DNA from: DATAYF01 sp036272735
GTDB taxonomy: Bacteria > Chloroflexota > Ktedonobacteria > Ktedonobacterales > Ktedonobacteraceae
Assembly (NCBI GenBank): GCA_036272735.1
Contig: DATAYF010000050.1
Coordinates: forward strand, 1-6,107
Length of the DNA stretch: 6,107 nt
Reading direction: 5' to 3'
In this document: positions 1 through 4,627 of the stretch, piece by piece
Layout of the letters: the number at the start of each line of letters is the position of its first letter
Position numbering within the stretch: the stretch's first letter is position 1
The notes under the pieces: model-generated
What the model saw: the letters and a program-made list of their open reading frames with translations, nothing else
The model's database searches: none
Told to the model about the DNA's origin: nothing
Position numbers and translations under genes: made by a program

Positions 1-168
1 GAGTCCGAAATCATCGAGATGCTGATTGCCCATGCTGCTCCTGAGCTGCATGGCAGCGTCCACGACGAGCACGACATGGAGCGCTACAATATTGCCACCA
101 ATTATCCGATGACCGTCCAGGGCTATATGCGCTACTGGAAAAAGCGCCACCCCGAACGTTTGCGATAA
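1..168 (+). CDS. C-terminal fragment of an unidentified protein
   Basis: An open frame enters the window at base 1 and stops at TAA 166-168, giving the last 55 residues of a protein whose start lies outside. The fragment begins ESEIIEML, is rich in His, Glu and Asp in its middle (HGSVHDEHDMERYN), and ends in a basic tail (RYWKKRHPERLR). Its codon choice looks like real coding sequence, and a long hairpin follows 29 bp after the stop, as expected for a gene end. I do not recognise the family, and no membrane segment or known motif is visible in this piece. The His/Asp-rich stretch could bind a metal, but that is only a guess. Confidence refers to its being coding, not to any function. Confidence 0.7.
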   Translation, partial: ESEIIEMLIAHAAPELHGSVHDEHDMERYNIATNYPMTVQGYMRYWKKRHPERLR

Positions 169-197
169 AAGCAAACAGGGGAACGAGGTACATGCCG

Positions 198-244
198 TAT
201 TCATGTTCATGTATGGGGCCGGGCCCCATACATGAACATGAATA
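198..244. terminator. Perfect 23-bp inverted repeat, possible terminator
   Basis: Arms 198-220 and 222-244 are exact reverse complements separated by a single G at 221, giving a 47-bp palindrome. The outer part is AT-rich with CATG-type steps and the core is GC-rich (GGGGCC/GGCCCC). It starts 29 bp after the stop codon at 168, so the simplest role is transcription termination or 3'-end protection for the upstream gene. No run of T follows on the plus strand, so it is not a textbook intrinsic terminator. In RNA the central bases would have to open to form a loop. Confidence 0.5.
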
Positions 245-490
245 TATGTGATTTGACAATCAGTTTGTCCTTTCTCTTGACGCATATCGCGTCCAACGGC
301 TGGCTTGATAAGCCAGTTGAGAGTCACCTCTGAATGCGGGATTGCTCGGCTTTTGACGCATACGCGCGACTGTGGCGCAGTTTTTGACAGAATTGTTGTC
401 CATTGGTCCATCCACATAGAGATGAGTCGTTTTGTTCGCCCCTGGATGAACTGTTTTTGGCAAGGTAAGACCCTGCCACTGACCCTTTTA

Positions 491-587
491 CTGCTCAGAG
501 AAAATCCAGCCAGGCCCCGAAAAACTGCTCACAAATTTCTGGGCTTTTCCTTTCAAAATGGTACTTTGCTCAGATAAAATCTTGCCA
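491..587 (+). repeat. Imperfect direct repeats with TGCTCA core
   Basis: Copy one (491-512) and copy two (566-587) match at 18 of 22 positions, sharing TGCTCAGA, AAAATC and GCCA in the same order. A third, weaker copy begins at 525 with CTGCTCACAAAT. The copies start 34 and 41 bp apart. They lie just upstream of the S51 hydrolase leader and could be remnants of an element end or repeated regulator sites. Nothing in the sequence decides between these. Confidence 0.45.
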
Positions 588-621
588 TTTGGTTGTCTAT
601 CAGGTACTCTTGGAGTAGATA
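582..621 (+). promoter_or_regulatory. Weak candidate promoter for the S51 hydrolase gene
   Basis: Two overlapping sigma-70-like pairs are possible. TTGTCT (593-598) with TAGATA (616-621) has a 17-bp spacer, and TTGCCA (582-587) with TACTCT (605-610) also has a 17-bp spacer. Both -10 boxes match the consensus poorly, so this is only a position where a promoter would fit, 30-50 bp before the start codon. The second repeat copy (566-587) overlaps the -35 side and could in principle bear on control. Confidence 0.22.
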
Positions 622-653
622 AATGTTCTATTTAATCGGCAAGGAGAGGCATC

Positions 654-1322
654 ATGAAGTATCTTCTCACCTCGTCTGGCATGAGCAACGACAGCATTCG
701 TAACGTGCTGGTCGATCTCCTGGGCAAACCGATCGCCGAGTCCAGCGCCCTCGTCATTCCCACTGCGTGGTACGCCTACCCCGGCGGTCTTGCCGGAGTC
801 TACCGGCTGATCCGCGGGGTGGCCAGGAGTCCCTTTTGCGAATTGGGGTGGAAGTCGTTGGGAGTACTGGAGCTCACCGCTCTCCCCAGTATCAAGAAAG
901 AGCATTGGGTCCCTCTGGTCCAAGAGGTTGACGCCCTGCTGGTTGGAGGAGGTGAGGTGTTTTATCTGTGCTATTGGATGTGGCAATCGGGATTGGCGGA
1001 CCTCTTGCCGACGCTGCGGCGTGAGGCAGTCTATGTGGGGCTGAGCGGTGGGAGTATGGTGGTCACCCCCCCCATCGGAGTCTACGACGACCCTCAATTG
1101 ACGGAGAGCCGCAGCGACAGAATGCTGGGACTGGTTGACTTTACGTTGCTTCCGCACCTGGATCACCCCTCGATGCCGGACAACTCCATGGCCGACGCAG
1201 AAAAATGGGCCACCGGGATACCAGTACCGGCGTATGCGATCGACGATCAGACTGCCATCAAAGTGGTCAATGGCGTCGTCGAAGTCGTCTCCGAGGGCCA
1301 TTGGAAACGGTTTGAGCCCTAA
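654..1322 (+). CDS. Peptidase S51 / type 1 glutamine amidotransferase-like hydrolase
   Basis: A 222-residue cytosolic protein with the class I glutamine-amidotransferase-like fold of the dipeptidase E (peptidase S51) family, whose studied members cleave aspartyl dipeptides with a serine nucleophile. Visible landmarks, in order: an N-terminal strand with LLTSSG (residues 4-9); the VGGGEVFYL motif (97-105), which matches the family's GGGNTF loop; the nucleophile elbow GLSGGSMV (129-136) with Ser131; LLPHLDHP (165-172), where His168 is the likely catalytic base; and AIDDQTAI (195-202), where the third catalytic acid is expected. Family members usually read GxSAG at the elbow, so Gly132 in place of Ala is a small departure. 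The length is normal. The ATG at 654 is preceded by a strong AAGGAGAGG (641-649). The gene appears monocistronic or loosely linked to the VOC gene 270 bp downstream. The substrate is unknown, and members of this subgroup need not be dipeptidases. Confidence 0.87.
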   Translation: MKYLLTSSGMSNDSIRNVLVDLLGKPIAESSALVIPTAWYAYPGGLAGVYRLIRGVARSPFCELGWKSLGVLELTALPSIKKEHWVPLVQEVDALLVGGGEVFYLCYWMWQSGLADLLPTLRREAVYVGLSGGSMVVTPPIGVYDDPQLTESRSDRMLGLVDFTLLPHLDHPSMPDNSMADAEKWATGIPVPAYAIDDQTAIKVVNGVVEVVSEGHWKRFEP

Positions 1323-1592
1323 GTTTCGGGACAGTTTCGGATTGTTCAATGCTGCCTGTCAAGCCAGATTCGAACAGGGAGAAAATGGCTAGATTTGTTA
1401 TAAACAAATGGCAGGGTTTTTAGGCTCATCCTCACATTAAGTGTGCTTGCTTGCTTCAGGCCTCACGTTCGTTTAAAAAGCCGTTGTGCTGCTGACGTAC
1501 TGTTGTCACTCACAAGGGGTAAACTGTTGGTATGAAAGAAATCAAGATCCACTGATGGGACTGCTTCTCAGCTTTGAAAGGAAGGAACACTC
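1323..1592. other. Intergenic region between hydrolase and VOC gene
   Basis: No gene is supported in these 270 bp. The 8-mer AGTTTCGG occurs twice just after the hydrolase stop (1322-1329 and 1333-1340). A 17-bp AT-rich palindrome lies at 1393-1409, and GCTT is repeated three times at 1445-1456. No intrinsic terminator is evident after the hydrolase, so read-through into the VOC gene is possible. No good promoter could be named either; TTGTCA at 1503-1508 has no well-spaced -10 box. Confidence 0.5.
1393..1409. promoter_or_regulatory. AT-rich 17-bp palindrome, possible operator
   Basis: ATTTGTT (1393-1399) and AACAAAT (1403-1409) are exact reverse complements around ATA, making a dyad of the size bound by dimeric helix-turn-helix repressors. 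It lies about 180 bp upstream of the VOC start, which is far for a simple operator. An AT-rich dyad of 7 bp can arise by chance, so the call is weak. Confidence 0.2.
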
Positions 1593-1997
1593 ATGGCAAA
1601 ACTTCTCGGACCCGATTTTATCAGCTTGCAGGTGCGCAACCTCTCCGCCTCGCGCACGTTCTACACAGAGATATTGGGCTTGACGGCCGATCCGCGCTTT
1701 GACGCTCCCGATTTTGTCCTCTTCGATACCAACTCGATCCCTTTTGCTCTCAGCGAAGCAAAAGTACACCTGGATGAAGCACCCCATCCAGGATGGGGTG
1801 TGACGCTCTGGATCGACTGCGATCAGGTCAATGAGTTGCATGCCAAAATGGAAGCGAAAGGCGCCACCATCATCCAGCCACCCTATGATAGTCCGTTCGG
1901 GCGCGCTTTCGTCTTTGCTGATCCCGATGGATATCGGATTACGATCAACGAAAACCCCTGGGACCGCTTTCCTTTAGGTGGGAGGTCCCAGAGTTAG
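1593..1997 (+). CDS. VOC-superfamily protein (glyoxalase/dioxygenase-like)
   Basis: A 134-residue single-domain member of the vicinal oxygen chelate superfamily (glyoxalase I, fosfomycin and bleomycin resistance proteins, extradiol dioxygenases), built from two beta-alpha-beta-beta-beta halves. The first half opens with FISLQVRNLSASRTFYTEILGL (residues 9-30), the usual strand plus 'YxxxLGL' helix. The second half starts at GVTLWIDC (69-76) and ends with FADPDGYRITINE (108-120), the hallmark DPDG turn and terminal glutamate. Glu120 is a probable metal ligand. Gln13 occupies the place where many members have His, a substitution also seen in active relatives. Such proteins normally form homodimers. 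The ATG at 1593 follows AAAGGAAGGA (1577-1586) by 6 bp. The substrate cannot be told; resistance, detoxification and catabolic roles are all possible. A 21-bp palindrome lies inside the gene (1780-1800). Confidence 0.88.
   Translation: MAKLLGPDFISLQVRNLSASRTFYTEILGLTADPRFDAPDFVLFDTNSIPFALSEAKVHLDEAPHPGWGVTLWIDCDQVNELHAKMEAKGATIIQPPYDSPFGRAFVFADPDGYRITINENPWDRFPLGGRSQS
1780..1800. repeat. 21-bp perfect palindrome inside the VOC gene
   Basis: CACCCCATCC (1780-1789) and GGATGGGGTG (1791-1800) are exact reverse complements around one A. It codes for part of the A-P-H-P-G-W-G turn between the two VOC half-domains, so the palindrome may be a by-product of codon choice in a Pro/Gly-rich loop. It could form a short mRNA hairpin. 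Confidence 0.6.
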
Positions 1998-2076
1998 AGA
2001 AGCACTCGCCTCGCGTGTACCAGCGCGGAGATTCTGGTGTTGCCTGGCCGTTGATCGGCAAGAGCACACCATCCTG

Positions 2077-2134
2077 GCAAGGACCGCGAGAGAGCCGGAA
2101 TGCGCGGTGATACCGGCTCTCTCGCGGTCCTTGC
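2077..2134. terminator. 22-bp perfect stem-loop, possible terminator or element end
   Basis: Arms 2077-2098 and 2113-2134 are exact reverse complements with a 14-nt loop (2099-2112). The stem is GC-rich (GCAAGGACCGCGAGAG outward to CCGG). It begins 79 bp after the VOC stop and could end that transcript, but no T-tract follows on either strand. It also lies 25 bp beyond the stop codon of the ISL3 remnant, where the terminus of that insertion sequence might be expected, so it may belong to the element. Confidence 0.5.
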
Positions 2135-2159
2135 GTGAATTATCGAGTTCGGAGCGCCT

Positions 2160-2300
2160 CTACACGCGACAGAGTACCCGAAGCCGCAGCAAGTCAAAGT
2201 TGGCACGACCGAACACGATCCGTTTCTGAAGCTGCAAGCAATTGACTTGCGCTTCCACCTGACCATTGCTCCATATGCTCGAAAACGCCGCTTTGACGGT
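2160..2300 (-). pseudogene. C-terminal remnant of an ISL3-family transposase
   Basis: The minus strand encodes 46 residues ending at a TAG stop (2160-2162). They match the end of ISL3-family DDE transposases: a WSNGQVEAQVN core, where the Glu of 'SNGxxE' corresponds to the third catalytic acid, then a KR basic step and the GRANFDLLRLRVL tail with conserved Gly-Arg and Leu-Leu-Arg. The rest of the protein, including the first two catalytic aspartates and the N-terminal zinc-finger and helix-turn-helix region, is absent. The reading frame continues into the 39-bp arm at 2300 and on to about 2357 without resembling a transposase clearly. The FASQKK part of the arm could be a diverged piece of it. 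This is a dead fragment that marks an earlier insertion. Confidence 0.82.
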
Positions 2301-2460
2301 GTAAATCACTTTTTTCTGTGAGGCAAAAATCACACAATTAAGGGGGTATACAAGCAAGTGGCTCGGATGGCCTCCGTGTGTGTGTAAGGGCTAATCAGAG
2401 AAAGAATGTTTACCTCATTTCATTGTGTGATTTTTGCCTCACAGAAAAAAGTGATTTACA
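2300..2460. mobile_element. 161-bp element with perfect 39-bp inverted arms (MITE-like)
   Basis: Arms 2300-2338 and 2422-2460 are exact reverse complements over all 39 bp, around an 83-bp core (2339-2421) that contains five GT units (2376-2385) and no gene. Each arm also holds a 7-bp direct repeat, AAATCAC on the plus strand of the left arm, at 2303-2309 and 2327-2333. Small size, long perfect termini and lack of coding capacity fit a MITE-like non-autonomous element. No target-site duplication flanks the arms (GACGG on the left, ATTTG on the right). A TA duplication inside the palindromic ends cannot be excluded. The alternative is an inverted duplication of a transposase piece. It lies 40 bp past the stop of the minus-strand operon and could act as a terminator there. 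Confidence 0.55.
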
Positions 2461-2500
2461 ATTTGGCGAAAAAGATGAGTTATGGATAAGAAAGTTGGTA

Positions 2501-4615
2501 TTATACTGGTCGGACAGTAACGACGTCGCTGGCCATACGCCCCTCCTGGCAGATCAACGCAATGCTTCCACTAGAAAGCGCATGTTCATGATCATCCTCA
2601 GCAAATACACGTTGACCATCTATCCAGGCTTGTATGTGTTGCCCAACTACTTGCAAGCTAACAGCATATGAGCGGTCAAGTTCCCAGATGAGCGGTAATT
2701 CGGCAAGCACCTGCTCCCCATCAAGCATCTTTATTAAGCGAGCCTGACCTGTTTGTGAGAGCATCAACGCATAATATCGTTGCATTCCCTGGACACGTGC
2801 TCCCAGGCCCACTGCCTGGGCCATATGGGGCGTGAGCGTTGTACTCACACGATAATCGGTCCATTCCCGTGTTCCATACAGAAGCATGCCTCGTCCCCGG
2901 TTCTGTATGAGTCGATACGGCTCAGACCGTGTCAGTTCACACTGATCGACCCCGTTTATCCACGCCCGCTGCCACATCGTAGCTGTAGAATGTGCCAATG
3001 TTACGTCAGGAGGACCACTCCAGGTAAGGGTGTCCAGGTAGACGGTTCCGGGCGTTTTCTGTGAGCCAGCCAGTTCAATGCCAATTTTCGCGATTGGCAT
3101 CCCAGCAGTATCGGGGACACGCCACACTAACGTCTGCTTTTCTCCCGGATCGAGCATCGTTTCCGGGCCTTGCACGGTAATCAATTGATCGTGTTTATCA
3201 TATGCACGCAGGAAAAGTCTCCCTTTGATTGCTGCGCTGTTGTGCTGATCAGCAATGAGCATCGCCTGCACGGTCTGGCCCGAGTAAAGCGTCGGTGATG
3301 CCATCAAGGTATAGGTTGGCATGGTATCGGTGCCAGGAAGGATAAAGGTGGGAGTCGTGACACGGAGGGGCGTTGCTTGCTCAAGGTCGCAATACGTGAT
3401 GGCCAGGTAGCGCGATCCAAATTTGTGATCGGGAGCTGCAGTGTTCTCAAGTGTGATAGTGCCTGGCGATCCGTCCTCCGTTTCAACCTGAAATCCTTGT
3501 ATTGAACCCGGCAGCGAGAAGTGGAAGCGTGCCCCATGCTTCGGTGGCTCAAAAGGAGCATCGGCTAATGCATGTCCTGCCGCGACAAGCTGATATGTCT
3601 CGGTTACCGCATCGGTAATGGCTCGTCCACCATCAGCCGTCGAGAGATAAAGACGATCTGCCAGGGGACCGCGCCAATCAACAGCACCCTCAAGTCCACG
3701 CAAACCATTTTTGATGCCAAGGAGACATCCAACATTTCCTGCATTACAATCAGTATCCCATCCAGACGTGCTGACAATCATAAGCGATTTGGAAAAGTCA
3801 TCGTCACCATACAGCAGTGCCAGAATGATTAAGGCATGGTTGGGAATAACATGACAATTTCCACCGTAGAGGTCATAGCCATATTGAATAGCAATGCGCT
3901 CCCGCGTTTTGCGCCAATCTGGTTCGATGGCATGCCACGCACGGATATCCTGGATCATACGATAGACGACCGAGTCACGGGGAATGAAAGAAATACCAAC
4001 ATCGAGCAACGCATTGATATCATGTTCAACAAAGGCCCGGGCTTCCATCGCAGCGAGCACCTGGGCCGCATAGATAGCTTCCCCATCATGGCTCACACTC
4101 CCTGCGCGACGCGCGAAATCAGCAGCCTGAGCAGGATCGCCAGGCAAAACCATCGCCCAGCCATCGATAAAAATTTGTGCTCCAATCTGCTCGGCGACTA
4201 CGTTGCCATTCAAGGCAATGGAACCACTCTCCGGTGCTGAGATACCTTGCTTCAGACGGAGATAGGCGGTATGTTCCGTCGAATTGCCCAGCCCTCCCCA
4301 CCATAAGATCGTGCGACCTTCAATAATATAATTAAGCCACGTTTGCCCAATCTGCGCAGGCGTCAGCTCACGAATATAGCCATAATCAGCTAGAGCACGC
4401 ACAAATGTAAAAGTACCGGCAAGGTCATCATCCGTCACAATCAAGGGAAGGTTGAATTTATCATTCACATAGGATGTGATCTCACCAAGTTCTTTCATAA
4501 CGCGTTCATAGGTCCATCCCTCAAAGGGACGTCCCAGGTAGACGCCAATCATCTTTCCTAGAACTCCTGCATAGACACGCTCTGGATAATCTGCTGGAAG
4601 TGAAAAAGACGGCAC
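2501..4615 (-). CDS. ADP-ribosylglycohydrolase-family protein with C-terminal beta-sandwich domains
   Basis: A 704-residue protein. Residues about 10-345 form the all-helical ADP-ribosylglycohydrolase (DraG-type) domain: VTDDDLAG (60-67) supplies the first Asp cluster; GDPAQAADFARRAGSVSHDGEAIYAA (159-184) is the signature central segment; GNCHVIPNHALIILALL (252-268) follows; STSGWDTDCNAGNVGCLLG (282-300) carries Asp287 and Asp289, which with the first cluster bind the two metal ions. The active site looks complete. Residues about 361-535 are a jelly-roll-like module ending in GTVYLDTLTW. Residues about 575-704 look like a concanavalin/DUF1080-like sandwich (YYALMLS 614-620; AWIDGQRVF 663-671). 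The family removes ADP-ribose from proteins or small molecules, and some members split other N-ribosides. No signal peptide or membrane segment is seen, so it should be cytosolic. The GTG at 4615 is chosen because AGGAG lies 7 bp upstream; earlier starts would run deep into the permease gene. Confidence 0.86.
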   Translation of the reverse strand: MPSFSLPADYPERVYAGVLGKMIGVYLGRPFEGWTYERVMKELGEITSYVNDKFNLPLIVTDDDLAGTFTFVRALADYGYIRELTPAQIGQTWLNYIIEGRTILWWGGLGNSTEHTAYLRLKQGISAPESGSIALNGNVVAEQIGAQIFIDGWAMVLPGDPAQAADFARRAGSVSHDGEAIYAAQVLAAMEARAFVEHDINALLDVGISFIPRDSVVYRMIQDIRAWHAIEPDWRKTRERIAIQYGYDLYGGNCHVIPNHALIILALLYGDDDFSKSLMIVSTSGWDTDCNAGNVGCLLGIKNGLRGLEGAVDWRGPLADRLYLSTADGGRAITDAVTETYQLVAAGHALADAPFEPPKHGARFHFSLPGSIQGFQVETEDGSPGTITLENTAAPDHKFGSRYLAITYCDLEQATPLRVTTPTFILPGTDTMPTYTLMASPTLYSGQTVQAMLIADQHNSAAIKGRLFLRAYDKHDQLITVQGPETMLDPGEKQTLVWRVPDTAGMPIAKIGIELAGSQKTPGTVYLDTLTWSGPPDVTLAHSTATMWQRAWINGVDQCELTRSEPYRLIQNRGRGMLLYGTREWTDYRVSTTLTPHMAQAVGLGARVQGMQRYYALMLSQTGQARLIKMLDGEQVLAELPLIWELDRSYAVSLQVVGQHIQAWIDGQRVFAEDDHEHALSSGSIALICQEGRMASDVVTVRPV

Positions 4616-4622
4616 GGTAGAA

Positions 4623-4627
4623 CTCCT
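4623..4627 (-). promoter_or_regulatory. Ribosome binding site overlapping the permease stop codon
   Basis: Read on the minus strand, the permease stop TAG (4628-4626) runs straight into GAG, so AGGAG (4627-4623) shares two bases with the stop. It sits 7 nt before the GTG at 4615. This arrangement fixes the hydrolase start and implies that ribosomes finishing the permease re-initiate on the hydrolase, giving coupled production. Confidence 0.7.

Larger units (their letters stand above)
245..653. other. Gene-poor intergenic region with short repeats
   Basis: I see no convincing gene in these roughly 400 bases. Open frames on both strands are low-complexity, lack ribosome binding sites and resemble no family. 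It holds a decamer TTGACGCATA present twice (277-286 and 353-362). A hairpin of 7-bp arms with a 3-nt loop sits at 300-316 (CTGGCTT-GAT-AAGCCAG). A family of TGCTCAG-containing repeats lies at 491-587, and the leader of the S51 hydrolase gene follows. The repeats suggest an old, decayed insertion, but no transposase frame can be recovered. Confidence 0.6.
1998..2500. other. Gene-free junction with stem-loop, IS remnant and inverted-repeat element
   Basis: These 503 bp separate the plus-strand VOC gene from the convergent minus-strand hydrolase. They hold a long perfect stem-loop (2077-2134), the tail of an ISL3-type transposase (2160-2300) and a 161-bp structure with 39-bp inverted arms (2300-2460). 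The first 80 bp (1998-2076) contain only weak nested complementarity (TGGTGT 2035-2040 with ACACCA 2066-2071). The last 40 bp (2461-2500) show nothing. No intact gene is present. Confidence 0.7.

Noticed and set aside
11..259. 82-residue minus-strand open frame
   Set aside because: It runs through the 198-244 palindrome and antisense to the coding frame at 1-168, and it has no family features.
260..577. Open frames on both strands between the first gene and the hydrolase
   Set aside because: No ribosome binding site, no recognisable domain, and the composition is unlike the real genes; they cover repeats and a hairpin instead.
491..587. CRISPR-like array
   Set aside because: Only two to three imperfect copies with unequal spacing and no cas genes nearby.
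600..1349. 249-residue open frame on the minus strand
   Set aside because: It is the antisense shadow of the S51 hydrolase gene; the plus-strand protein has clear family motifs and a strong ribosome binding site.
1978..2266. Overlapping open frames on both strands around the 2077-2134 hairpin
   Set aside because: Both frames read similar Ala-Arg-Thr-Ala-Arg-Glu-Pro peptides only because the stem is palindromic; neither has a ribosome binding site or a family match.
2378..2671. 97-residue plus-strand open frame
   Set aside because: It starts in the GT-repeat core of the inverted-repeat element, crosses the right arm and continues antisense to the glycohydrolase.
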